This document shows positions 19,431 through 32,300 of a stretch of 64,000 nt of DNA, piece by piece; the first letter of the stretch is position 1, and the number at the start of each line of letters is the position of its first letter. Source of the stretch: JBGPEQ01 sp050180895. Its GTDB lineage: Bacteria; Pseudomonadota; Alphaproteobacteria; Dongiales; Dongiaceae. The DNA is taken from NCBI GenBank assembly GCA_050180895.1, contig JBFXDS010000004.1, positions 248,001-312,000 of the forward strand, read 5' to 3'. A model generated the notes under the pieces. That model was given only the letters and a program-made list of their open reading frames with translations. It made no database searches and was not told the origin of the DNA. The translations under genes were made by a program, and so were the position numbers.

Positions 19431-20339
19431 GTGACGGCAAAGACACGGATCGGCTTCATCGGCGTCGGGCTGATGGGCCACGGTATGGCGAAGAACATCG
19501 TCGAGAAGGGCTACCCCCTCACGGTCCTCGGCCATCGCAACCGGAAGCCGGTCGAGGATCTGATCGGCCGCGGGGCGCGCGAGGCGGCGTCGGCGGCCGA
19601 TCTCGCCCGGCAATCGGATATCGTCTTCCTGTGCGTCACCGGTTCGCCCCAGGTCGAGAGCATCGTCTTCGGCAAAGACGGCCTGCTGGAGGGCATGTCC
19701 CAGGGCAAGATCGTCGCCGACAGCTCGACGGCGGAGCCGACCTCCACCCTGAAGGTGGCCGAGGCGATCCAGGCGCGCGGCGGCCGCATGGTCGACACGC
19801 CGCTGGTGCGGACGCCGAAGGAGGCCGAGGAAGGCCGGCTCGGGGTCATGACCGGAGGCGACGCCGCGACGCTCGCGGAGATTCAGCCGGTGCTGAAGAC
19901 CTTCGCCGAGATCATCGTGCATGCCGGGCCGCTCGGCGCCGCGCACAAGCTGAAGCTGATCCATAATTTCCTGGCGCTGGCCACCGCCGCTTCTGTCGCC
20001 GAGGCGATCGTCGCGGCGATGAAATCAGGCGTCGACCTCAAGGCATTCACGGAGATCGCGACCTCGGGCGGCGCCGACAGCGTGATGCTCCGGCGCTTCG
20101 CGAAATACTACCTCGAGGGCGACGACGGCATGGCCAAGTTCGCCATCAGCAACGCCACCAAGGACATGCGCTACTACACGCATCTGGCGGAGGCGACGCC
20201 GGTGGCGCACTTCATCGGCGAGGCCGTGCATCAGCTCTACGCGCTGGCCGACATGCACGGCTTCGGCGAGAACTACATCCCGCGCCTGGTGGACGCGCTG
20301 GCGCAGATCAACCGCGTCAAGCCGCCGTCGGGGTCTTAG
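19431..20339 (+). CDS. 3-hydroxyisobutyrate dehydrogenase family (beta-HAD)
   Basis: 302 residues. The Rossmann motif IGFIGVGLMGHGMAKNI is at the N-terminus; DSSTAEPTST is the substrate-binding stretch; the conserved Lys lies in GAAHKLKLIHNFL. The family includes 3-hydroxyisobutyrate, tartronate semialdehyde and glyoxylate reductases. The GTG at 19431 is chosen because GGGAGAG lies 6-7 nt upstream and it starts exactly at the Rossmann strand; the frame further upstream is not protein-like. The stop overlaps the convergent giant adhesin stop by 4 nt, leaving no room for a terminator. The precise substrate is unknown. Confidence 0.88.
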   Translation: MTAKTRIGFIGVGLMGHGMAKNIVEKGYPLTVLGHRNRKPVEDLIGRGAREAASAADLARQSDIVFLCVTGSPQVESIVFGKDGLLEGMSQGKIVADSSTAEPTSTLKVAEAIQARGGRMVDTPLVRTPKEAEEGRLGVMTGGDAATLAEIQPVLKTFAEIIVHAGPLGAAHKLKLIHNFLALATAASVAEAIVAAMKSGVDLKAFTEIATSGGADSVMLRRFAKYYLEGDDGMAKFAISNATKDMRYYTHLAEATPVAHFIGEAVHQLYALADMHGFGENYIPRLVDALAQINRVKPPSGS

Positions 20340-23300
20340 ACGCCGCCGAGGACGATATCCGCCGATTTGTCGAGGTTGGAGGCGGTGCTGCTGACGAGAT
20401 TGACCGTGGCCAGCGTGTACTCGAAGCCGGCGGCGCCGTCGAGATTGAGCTGCAGCGTGGCCGTCGTGCTGGATCCGCTCGAGAAGCTCCACTGCACCGC
20501 CGCCTGACGCTCCGCGCTGGTGTCGAACGCGGGGCCGAGGCTGTCGAACAGGGCCGTCAGATCGATGACGTCCTGGCCGCCGCTGGCGTTGGCATCGAAG
20601 TTATTGATGGTGTCCGTGCCGTTCGCGGCCGTATCGAGCACGTCGGCCATGGCAAGGTAGGCGATCCGGATGTCGCCGTTGTTGGCGTTGATCGTATCGT
20701 TGCCGGCGCCGCCGATGATGGTGTCCGTGCCGCCGCCGCCGCTGAGCGAATTGTTGCCGCTGTTGCCGACGATGAGGTTGGCGAGGCTGTTGCCGGTGCC
20801 GCCGATGTTGCCGGAGCCGGTCAGGATCAGGGTCTCGACATTGTTCGCCAAGGTGTAGGTGACCGAACTGTACACCGTGTCGCTGCCCTGGTTGGCACTT
20901 TCGACGACGACGTCGGAGGAACTGTCGACGATATAGACGTCGTCGCCGGCGCCGCCGGTCATGCCGTCGTTGCCCGAGCCGCCGTCGAGCGTGTCGTTTC
21001 CGTTGCCGCCGTTCAGGGTGTCATTGCTGCTTCCGCCGATCAGCGAATCATCGCCGTCGCCGCCGCTGAGATTGTCGGTGCCGGCGCCGCCGTCCAGCGT
21101 GTCGTTTCCAGAGCCGCCGGTGAGGGTATTGTTGCCGCTGTTGCCGACGATGACGTTGTCGAGGGCATTACCGGTGCCGCTGATGTTGCTGCTGCCGGTC
21201 AGGATCAGGTTCTCGACATTGTTCGCCAGCGTGTAACTGACAGAACCCTGGACGGTGTCGAGGCCCTCGTTGACGTTCTCGACGATCACGTCGGACGCGC
21301 TGTTGACAATGTAGAGGTCGTCGCCGGCGCCGCCGATCATGCTGTCGTTGCCCGAGCCGCCGTCGAGCGTATCGTTGCCGTCGCCGCCGTTCAGCGTATC
21401 GTTGCTGCTGCCGCCGCCGAGCGAATCGTCGCCGGCGCCGCCGAAGAGCTGGTCGGAGCCGTTGCCGCCGATGAGCGTATCGCGGCCGGAGCCGCCGATC
21501 ACCGTGTCGTTGCCGCTGCCCGCGTCGATCAGGGAGCGGCTGACGCCAAGGGCGGAGATATCGATGGCGTTGGCGCCGCTCGAGACCTGCAGCTTGGTGA
21601 CGGAGACGGTCCCCGTGGCGGCGGCGCCGCCGGCGTCGGCGACCGTGTAGGCAAAGCTTCCCGCGCCGGCGGTGCCGTTGGCGGTGTAGGTCACGGTCGA
21701 GCCTGAGAGATTGACGGAACCGCCGGCGGCCCCGCTCACGCCGGTTACGCCGAGGGTCCCGCCCTCCGGATCGCTGTCGTTCTCCAGCAGGGTGCCCGCG
21801 TCGACCGCAATGGAGGTTCCGGTCGACACCGCCCAGCTCTCGTTCTCTACGATGGGCGAATTGTCGATCTCGATGGCAGTAATGGTGAAATTGGCGGAGA
21901 CGGCTCCGCCCTCGCCGTCGCTGGCCGTGACCGTGACCGTATAGACGTTGCCGCCGCCCGGGCCGCCCGTCGCCGCCGTGGCCGAGAGCGAGCCGGAGAT
22001 GAGGCCCGTCGCCGCATTGATCGACAGGCCTGTCGGCAGGCCGGCCGCGGAATAGGTCAACGTGTCGCCGTCAGGATCGCTGAATGCCGGCGCCGCGTTG
22101 ATCGAGACGCTATCGCCCTCGAGGAACGCGCGGTCGCGCGTCGCGCCCGTCTGGATCGTGACGATGCCGTCGATGCCGTCGATGCCGACGTCGTCGTCGT
22201 TGACGATGACGACCGCATTCTGGCCGTTCACGAGATTTGGCAGGTTGATCGAACCCGCCGTGAGCTGCATTGGCTCGAGCGCCGTGGAGTTCACGTCCCG
22301 CGTGCCGTAGATGAAGATGCCGTTCTCCGTGATGTCGATCACGATGCGCGGCAGACCGTTGACGTTCGGCTCCCAATGCGCCGAGATCGCGGCGCCGTCG
22401 AGGAAGCGGGCAAAAGAGTCGGTTGCCGGCGTGTACGCGCCACCCGTCTCGAACTCGAGGATGCCGGGATTGAAAAGATCCTGTCCGTTCACGGCGATGC
22501 CGATGCTGTTGTCGAGGGTCGCCAGCACGATATGGATGGTGGTGTCGGCCGGGTCGACGCCGGCGGGGATCTCGAAATTGCGCGTATGCGTCGTGTTGCC
22601 GGAACCGTCCCCCGAATTCATGCTGCCGTTGACGATGGTCGGACTGCCTTCGCCGGCGTCGTAGCTGCCATTGCCGTTCTGGTCGACATAGACGACCGGA
22701 TCCGCCTGTGCGACCAGGACCGGCGCCGGATTCGTGACATTCAGATTGAAGGTGTCGGACGTCGTCCCGCCATTGCCGTCGGCGGCCGTGACGGTCACCA
22801 GGTAGATGCCGTTTGACCCGGGCCCGCCCTGCGACGCGGAATGGTGGAGCGTGCCGGAAATGACGCCCGTCACGGGATCGATGGAAAGGCCGGTCGGCAG
22901 GCCGGTGGCCGAATAGGCCAACACGTCACCGTCGACGTCCGCGAAGTTGCCGGAGACATCGAGGGTGAAGGCCGCGCTGTCCGCCGCGCCATCGTCGGCG
23001 ACCGCAACCACGATCTGCGGGGCATCGTTGACCGGGTTGACGGTGACGTTGACCGTCGCGGTGGAGGTGCCGCCGTTGCCGTCGGAGACTGTGTAGGTGA
23101 AGCTGGCCGGGCCGCTGTAGTCGGCCGCCGGGGTGAACACCACGTTGCCGCCGACCAGCTGCACCGTGCCGTTCACCGCGCTCTGGACCGAGACGATGCT
23201 CAGCGTATCGCCGTCCATGTCCGTGTCGTTGCCGAGGAGGGTCGCGGCGGGGATGGTCAGCGTTGTGTCTTCGTTGGTCGAGACGGCGTCGGCGTTGGCG

Positions 23301-26300
23301 ACCGGCGCGTCGTTCACCGGATTGACGGTGACGTTGACCGTGGCGATGGAGGTGCCGCCGTTGCCGTCTAAGACGGTGTAGGTGAAGCTGGCCGGGCCAG
23401 CGTAGTCGGCGGCCGGGGTGAACACCACGTTGCCGCCGACCAGCTGCACGGTGCCGTTCACGGCACCCTGGACCGAGGTGATGGTCAGGGTGTCGCCATC
23501 TACGTCCGTGTCGTTACCCAGGAGGGTCGCGACAGGGATGGTCAGGGCCGTATCCTCGTTGGTCGAGACGGCGTCGGCATTGGCCACCGGCGCGTCGTTG
23601 ACCGGATTGACGGTGACGTTGACCGTCGCGGTGGAGGTGCCGCCGTTGCCGTCGGAGACTGTGTAGGTGAAGCTGGCCGGACCGCTGTAGTCGGCCGCCG
23701 GGGTGAACAGGACATTGCCGCCGACCAGCGATACCGTGCCGTTCACCGCGCCCTGGACGGAGGTGATGGTCAGGCTGTCGCCGTCGATGTCCGTGTCGTT
23801 CCCGAGGAGGGTCACGGCGGGGATGGTCAGCGCCGTGTCTTCGTTGGTCGAGACGGCGTCGGCATTGGCGACCGGTGCGTCGTTCACCGGATTGACGGTG
23901 ACGTTGACCGTGGCGATGGAGGTGCCGCCGTTGCCGTCGGAGACGGTGTAGGTGAAGCTGGCCGGGCCGCTGTAGTCGGCCGCTGGCGTGAACAGGACGC
24001 TGCCGCCGACCAGCTGCACCGTGCCGTTCACGGCACCCTGGACCGAGGTGATGCTCAGCATGTCGCCATCCACGTCCGTGTCGTTGCCGAGCAGCGTGGC
24101 GACCGGGATCGTCAGGGCCGTGTCTTCGTTGGTCGAGACGGCGTCGGCAGCGGCGACCGGCGCGTCGTTCACCGGATTGACGGTGACGTTGACCGTGGCG
24201 GTCGAGGTGCCGCCGTTGCCGTCGGAGATGGTGTAGGTGAAGCTGGCCGGGCCATTGTAGTCGGCCGCCGGCGTGAACAGGACGTTGCCGCCGACGAGCT
24301 GCACCGTGCCGTTGATGGCGCCCTGGACCGAGGTGATGGTCAGCGCATCGCCGTCCACGTCCGTGTCGTTGCCGACGAGGGTCGCGACAGGGATGGTCAG
24401 GGCCGTGTCTTCGTTGGTCGAGACGGTATCCGCGTTGGCGACCGGGGCGTCGTTGACCGGGTTGATCGTGACGTCGACCGCCGCGGTCGACGTGCCGCCG
24501 TTGCCGTCGGAGATGGTGTAGGTGAAGCTGGCTGGGCCATTGTAGTCGGCCGCCGGGCTGAACACGACGTTGCCGCCCACCAGCTGCACCGTGCCGTTCA
24601 CCGCGTCCTGCACCGAGGTGATGGTCAGCGTGTCGCCATCCACGTCCGTGTCGTTGCCGAGCAGAGTGGCGACCGGGATCGTCAGGGCCGTGTCTTCGTT
24701 GGTCGAGACGGCATCGGTATTGGCCACCGGTGCGTCGTTGACCGGGTTGACGGTGACGTTCACCGTCGCAGTCGAGCTGCCACCGTTGCCGTCGGAGACC
24801 GTGTAGGTGAAGCTGGCCGGGCCGGCGTAGTCGCCGGCCGGCGTGAACATCACGTTGCCGCCGATCAGCTGCACGGTGCCGTTCACCGCTCCCTGCACCG
24901 AGGTGATGGTCAGCGTGTCGCCGTCCACGTCCGTGTCGTTGCCGAGAAGGGTCGCGACAGGGATGGTCAGGGCCGTGTCTTCGTTGGTCGAGACGATATC
25001 CGCGTTGGCGACTGGCGCGTCGTTCACCGGATTGACGGTGACGTTGACCGTGGCGATGGAGGTGCCGCCGTTGCCGTCGGAGACGGTGTAGGTGAAGCTG
25101 GCCGGGCCGCTGTAGTCGGCCGCCGGGGTGAACAGGACGTTGCCGCCCACCAGCTGCACGGTGCCGTTCACCGCTCCCTGCACCGAGGTGATCGTGAGGG
25201 TATCGCCGTCGACATCCGTGTCGTTGCCCAGCAGCGTCGCCACGGGGATTGTGAGGACGACATCTTCGTTGGTCGAGACGGCGTCGGCGTTGGCGACCGG
25301 TGCGTCGTTGATCGGGTTGACCGTGACGTTGACTGTGGTGGTGGAGGCGCCGCCGCTGCCGTCGGAGACGGTGTAGGTGAAGCTCGCCGGGCCGGCGTAG
25401 TCGGCGGCCGGGGTGAACACAACGTTGCCGCCGACCAGCTGCACCGTGCCGTTGACGGCGCCCTGGACCGAGGTGATGGTCAGCGCATCGCCGTCCACGT
25501 CCGTGTCGTTGTCGAGCAGCGTCGCGACCGGGATCGTGAGGGCCGTGTCCTCGTTGGTCGAGACGGCGTCGGCAGCCGCGACCGGGGCGTCGTTGACCGG
25601 ATTGACGGTGACGTTGACCGTGGCGATGGAGGTGCCGCCGTTGCCGTCGGAGGCGGTATAGGTGAAGCTGGCCGGGCCGCTGTAGTCGGCCGCCGGCGTG
25701 AACACGACGTTGCCGCCGACGAGCTGCACCGTGCCGTTGATGGCGCCCTGGACCGAGGTGATGGTCAGCGCATCGCCATCCACGTCCGTGTCGTTGCCGA
25801 CGAGGGTCGCGACAGGGATGGTCAGGGCCGTGTCTTCGTTGGTCGAGACGGCATCGGCCGCAGCGACCGGTGCGTCGTTGACCGGATTGACGGTGACGCC
25901 GACCGTGGCGGTCGACGTGCCGCCGTTGCCGTCGGAGACGGTATAGGTGAAGCTCGCCGGGCCGGCGTAGTCGGCGGCCGGGGTGAACAGGACGTTGCCG
26001 CCGACCAGCTGCACCGTGCCGTTCACGACGCCCTGGACGGAGGTGATGGTCAGCGTGTCGCCGTCCACGTCCGTGTCGTTGCCGAGCAGCGCGGCGACCG
26101 GGATGGTCAGGGCGGTGTCTTCGGCGGTCGAGACGGCGTCGGCAGCGGCCACCGGAGCATCATTCACTGGGTTGACCGTGACGTTGACCGTGGCGGTCGA
26201 GGTGCCGCCGTTGCCATCGGAGACGGTGTAGGTGAAGCTGGCCGGGCCGTTATAGTCGGCCGCTGGTGTGAACACCACGTTGCCGCCGACCAGCTGCACC

Positions 26301-29300
26301 GTGCCGTTCACCGCGCCCTGCACCGAGGCGATCGTCAGGCTGTCGCCATCGACATCCGTGTCGTTGCCGAGCAGCGTGGCGACCGGGATCGCGAGGGCGG
26401 TGTCCTCGTTGGTGGCCACCACGTCTGCGGCCGCAACCGGCGCGTCGTTGACGGGGTTGACGGTGACGTTGACCGTCGCCGTGGAGCTGCCGCCGTTGCC
26501 GTCGCTTACCGTGTAGGTGAAGCTGGCCGGGCCGCTGTAGTCGGTCGCCGGTGTGAACACCACGTTGCCGCCCACCAGCTGCACCGTGCCGTTGACGGCG
26601 CCCTGGACCGAGGTGATGGTCAGCGCATCGCCGTCCACGTCCGTGTCGTTGCTGAGGAGGGTCGCGGCGGGGATAGTCAGCGCCGTGTCTTCGTTGGTCG
26701 AGACGGCATCGGCATTGGCGACCGGGGCATCGTTGACCGGGTTGACCGTGACGTTGACCGTGGCGGTCGAGCTGCCGCCGTTGCCGTCAGAGACGGTGTA
26801 GGTGAAGCTGGCCGGGCCGCTGTAGTCGCCGGCCGGCGTGAACACCACGTTGCCGCCGACCAGCTGCACCGCGCCGTTCACGGCACCCTGGACCGAGGTG
26901 ATGGTCAGGGTGTCGCCGTCCACGTCCGTGTCGTTGCCCAGGAGGCTCGCGACAGGGATGATCAGCGCCGTGTCCTCGCTGGTCGAGACGGCGTCGGCAG
27001 CCGCGACCGGCGCGTCGTTCACCGGGCTGACGGTAACGTTGACGATCGCGGTGGAGGTGCCGCTGTTGCCGTCGCTCATCGTGTAGGTGAAGCTGGCCGG
27101 GCCGTTGTAGTCGGCCGCTGGGGTGAACAGGACGTTGCCGCCGACCAGCTGCACCGTGCCGTTGACGGCGCCCTGGACCGAGGTGATGGTCAGCACATCG
27201 CCGTCCACGTCCGTGTCGTTGTCGAGCAGCGTCGCGACCGGGATCGTGAGGGCCGTGTCCTCGTTGGTCGAGACGGCGTCGACATTGGCGACCGGGGCGT
27301 CGTTGACCGGATTGACGGTGACGTTGACCGTGGCGATGGAGGTGCCGCCGTTGCCGTCGGAGGCGGTATAGGTGAAGCTGGCCGGGCCGCTGTAGTCGGC
27401 CGCCGGCGTGAACACGACGTTGCCGCCGACGAGCTGCACCATGCCGTTGATGGCGCCCTGGACCGAGGTGATGGTCAGCGCATCGCCGTCCACGTCCGTG
27501 TCGTTGCCGAGGAGGGTCGCGGCGGGGATGGTCAGCGCCGTGTCTTCGTTGGTCGAGACGGCGTCGGCGTTGGCGACCGGTGCGTCGTTGATCGGGTTGA
27601 CGGTGACGTTGACCGTGGCGGTCGACGTGCCGCCGTTGCCGTCGGACACCGTGTAGGTGAAGCTCGCCGGGCCATTGTAGTCCGCGACCGGCGTGAACAC
27701 GACGTTGCCGCCGACCAACTGCACCGTGCCGTTCACCGCTCCCTGCACCGAGGTGATGGTCAGGATGTCGCCGTCGACATCGCCGTCGTTCGCCTCCAGC
27801 GTCGCCACGGGGATGGTCAGCGCCGTATCCTCGTTGGTCGAGACGGCATCGGTATTGGCCACCGGTGCGTCGTTGACCGGATTGACGGTGACGCCGACCG
27901 TGGCGGTCGACGTGCCGCCGTTGCCGTCGGAGACGGTGTAGGTGAAGCTGGCCGGGCCGGCGTAGTCGGCGGCCGGGGTGAACAGGACGTTGCCGCCCAC
28001 CAGCTGCACAGTGCCGTTCACCGCGTCCTGCACCGAGACGATGCTCAGCGTATCGCCGTCCACATCCGTGTCGTTGCCGAGCAGCGTCGCCACCGGGATC
28101 GCGAGGGCCGTGTCTTCGTTGGTCGAGACGGCGTCGACGTTGGCGACCGGGGCGTCGTTGACCGGATTGACGGTGACGTTGACTGTGGTGGTGGAGGCGC
28201 CGCCGTTGCCGTCGGAGATGGTGTAGGTGAAGCTGGCCGGGCCGGCGTAGTCGGCGGCCGGGGTGAACAGGACGTTGCTACCGACCAGCTGCACCGTGCC
28301 GTTCACCGCGCCCTGGACCGACGCGATCGTCAGGCTGTCGCCATCGACATCCGTGTCGTTGCCGAGCAGCGTGGCCACGGGGATCGTGAGGGCGACGTCC
28401 TCGTTGGTCGAGACGGCGTCGGCAGCGGCGACCGGGGCGTCGTTGACCGGGTTGACCGTGACGTTGACCGTGGCGGTCGAGCTGCCGCCGTTGCCGTCAG
28501 AGACGGTGTAGGTGAAGCTGGCCGGGCCGTTGTAGTCGGCCGCCGGGGTGAACACCACGTTGCCGCCGATGAGCTGCACCGTGCCGTTCACGGCGCCTTG
28601 CACCGAGGCGATCGTCAGGTTGTCGCCGTCCACATCCGTGTCGTTGCCGAGCAGGGTGGCCAGCGGGATGGTCAGCGCCGTGTCTTCGGCGGTCGAGACG
28701 GCGTCGGCAGCGGCGACCGGGGCGTCGTTGACCGGGTTGACCGTGACGTTGACCGTGGCGGTCGAGCTGCCGCCGTTGCCATCGGAGACGGTGTAGGTGA
28801 AGCTGGCCGGGCCGTTATAGTCGGCCGCCGGGGTGAACACCACGTTGCCGCCGATGAGTTGCACCGTGCCGTTCACAGCGCCCTGGACCGAGGTAATCGT
28901 CAGGCTGTCGCCGTCCACGTCCGTATCGTTGCCGAGCAGCGTGGCCACCGGGATGGTCAGCGCCGTGTCTTCGGCGGTCGAGACGGCGTCGGCAGCGGCG
29001 ACCGGGGCGTCGTTGACCGGGTTGACCGTGACGTTGACCGTGGCGGTCGAGCTGCCGCCGTTGCCGTCAGAGACGGTGTAGGTGAAGCTGGCCGGGCCGC
29101 TGTAGTCGGCCGTCGGCGTGAACACGACGTTGCCGCCGACCAGCTGCACCGTGCCGTTCACCGCGCCCTGCACCGAGGCGATCGTCAGGCTGTCGCCATC
29201 GACATCCGTGTCGTTGCCGAGCAGCGTGGCGACCGGGATCGCGAGGGCGGTGTCCTCGTTGGTGGCCACCACGTCTGCGGCCGCAACCGGCGCGTCGTTG

Positions 29301-32300
29301 ACGGGGTTGACGATGATGTTGACCGTCGCCGTCGAGCTGCCGCCGTTGCCGTCGGAGACGGTGTAGGTGAAGCTGGCGAGGCCAGCGTAGTCGACCGCCG
29401 GGGTGAACACCACGTTGCCGCCCACCAGCTGCACCGTGCCGTTCACCGCGCCCTGCACCGAGGCGATCGTCAGGCTGTCGCCATCGACATCCGTGTCGTT
29501 GCCGAGCAGCGTGGCCACCGGGATGGTCAGGGCGGTGTCTTCGGCGGTCGAGACGGCGTCGGCGTTGGCCACCGGGGCGTCGTTGACCGGGTTGACGGTG
29601 ACGTTGACCGTCGCCGTGGAGCTGCCGCCGTTGCCGTCGCTTACCGTGTAGGTGAAGCTGGCCGGGCCGCTGTAGTCGGTCGCCGGGGTGAACACCACGT
29701 TGCCGCCGACCAGCTGCACGGTGCCGTTCACGGCACCCTGGACCGAGGTGATGGTCAGGGTGTCGCCGTCGACATCGCCGTCGTTCGCCTCCAGCGTCGC
29801 CACGGGGATGGTCAGCGCCGTATCCTCGTTGGTCGAGACGGTATCGGCATTGGCCACCGGCGCGTCGTTCACTGGATTGACGGTGACGCTGACAGTGGCG
29901 GTGGATGTGCCGCCGTTGCCGTCGGAGACGGTGTAGGTGAAGCTGGCCGGGCCATCGTAGTCGGCCGCCGGGCTGAACAGGACGTTGCCGCCGACCAGCT
30001 GCACCGTGCCGTTGACGGCGCCCTGGACAGAGGTGATGGTCAGCGCATCGCCGTCCACGTCCGTATCGTTGCCGAGCAGCGTCGCGACCGGGATCGTGAG
30101 GGCCGTGTCCTCGTTGGTCGAGACGGCGTCGGCATTGGCGACCGGGGCGTCGTTGACCGGATTGACGGTCACGTTGACCATGGCGGTCGAGGTGCCGCCA
30201 TTGCCGTCGGAGACGGTGTAGGTGAAGCTGGCCGGGCCGCTGTAGTCGGCGGCCGGCGTAAACAGGACGTTGCCGCCGATCAGCTGCACGGTGCCGTTGA
30301 CGGCGCCCTGGACAGAGACGATGCTCAGCGCGTCGCCATCGACATCCGTGTCGTTGCCGAGCAGCGTGGTGACCGGGATCGTCAGGGCCGTATCTTCAGC
30401 CGTCGAGACGGCATCGGCATTGGCGACCGGCGCGTCGTTGACCGGGCTGACGGTGACGTCGACCGTGGCGGTCGACGTGCCGCCGTTGCCGTCGGAGACG
30501 GTGTAGGTGAAGCTGGCCGGGCCGTTGTAGTCGGGCGCTGGGGTGAACACCACGTTGCCGCCGATGAGTTGCACCGTGCCGTTCACGGCGCCTTGCACCG
30601 AGGCGATCGTCAGGCTGTCGCCGTCCACGTCCGTGTCGTTGCCGAGCAGCGCGGCGACCGGGATCGTCAGGGCCGTGTCCTCATTGGTCGAGACGGCATC
30701 GGCATTGGCGACCGGCGCGTCGTTGACCGGGCTGACGGTGACGTTGACCGTGGCGGTGGATGTGCCGCCGTTGCCGTCGGAGACCGTGTAGGTGAAGCTG
30801 GCCGGGCCGCTGTAGTCGGCCGCTGGGGTGAACAGGACGTTGCCGCCGACCAGCTGCACCATGCCGTTCACGGCACCCTGCACCGAGGTGATGGTCAGCG
30901 TGTCGCCGTCCACGTCCGTGTCGTTGCCGAGCAGCGTCGCCACCGGGATCGTCAGGGCCGTGTCTTCGTTGGTCGAGACGGCATCGGCCGCAGCGACCGG
31001 CGCGTCGTTGACCGGGTTGACCGTGACGTTGACCGTCGCGGTAGATGTGCCGCCGTTGCCGTCAGAGGCGGTGTAGGTGAAGCTGGCCGGGCCGGTGTAG
31101 TCGGCCGCTGGGGTGAACAGGACGTTGCCGCCGACCAGCTGCACCGTGCCGTTCACGGCACCCTGCACCGACGTGATCGTGAGGGTATCGCCGTCGACAT
31201 CCGTGTCGTTGCCCAGCAGCGTCGCCACGGGGATGGTCAGCGCCGTATCCTCGTTGGTCGAGACGGCATCGGCATTGACCACCGGCGCGTCGTTCACTGG
31301 ATTGACGGTGACGTTGACCGTGGCGATGGAGGTGCCGCCGTTGCCGTCGGAGACGGTATAAGTGAAGCTGGCCGGGCCGTTGTAGTCCGCGACCGGCGTA
31401 AACAGGACGTTGCCGCCGACCAGCTGCGCCGTGCCGTTCACCGCGGCCTGCACCGACGCGATGGTGAGGGTGTCGCCGTCCACGTCCGTGTCGTTGCCCA
31501 GGAGGGTCGCGACAGGGATGGTCAAGGCCGTGTCCTCATTGGTCGAGGCGGCATCGGCATTGGCGACCGGTGCGTCGTTCACCGGATTGACGGTGACGTT
31601 GACCGTGGCGATGGAGGTGCCGCCGTTGCCGTCGGAGGCGGTGTAGGTGAAGCTGGCCGGGCCGCTGTAGTCGGCCGCTGGCGTGAACACCACGTTGCCG
31701 CCGATGAGCTGCACCGTGCCGTTCATCGCTCCCTGCACCGAGGTGATGGTCAGCGCATCGCCGTCCACGTCCGTGTCGTTGCCGAGCAGCGTGGCGACAG
31801 GGATGGTCAGGGCCGTGTCTTCATCGGCGGTCACCGCGTCTGCGGCAGCGGCCGGCATATCATTGATCGGGGTGACGTTGAGCGTGACCGTCTGGCTGTC
31901 GCCGCCCCCATGACCGTCGTCGACGGTGTAGCTGAAGCTCCCGGCAGCGCCGTTGGCGTCGGCCGCCGGGCGGAACACGAGGCCGCTTAGCTCGGTCGGC
32001 GTCAGCGTCATCCCGCTGATAGCGGGCGTGGTCCCGTCGGCCAGGTACACCGTCCCGATTGCCGCATCGGGAACGTCCGTGACGGTAATGCTGAGCGCAT
32101 CGCCGTCGGCATCCACCGGCGGATTGATGCTGAGGGACGTGTTGCCGGAATCCTCGGCCACATCGAGTGTGGTATCGGGGTCGGCCATCGGCGGGTTGTT
32201 CCGCGGCGTAGTCGTTCCAACGACCTCGCCGCCGTCGCGCATGACGCCGCCGCGATGCGGCGACCCGTAGCCGAGCTCGGTCCCGGCGAGCGCTCCGGCC

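Noticed and set aside
23030..31864. CRISPR-like appearance of regular repetition
   Set aside because: Units are contiguous 285-bp coding repeats with no spacers and stay in one frame.
28598..31990. Long plus-strand frame of 1,130 codons and about 30 regularly spaced 82-codon frames opposite the giant adhesin
   Set aside because: They are antisense shadows of the 285-bp repeats; the same frame opens in every unit, the composition is Arg/Val/Gly- or Ser/Thr/Pro-biased, and none has its own ribosome site.
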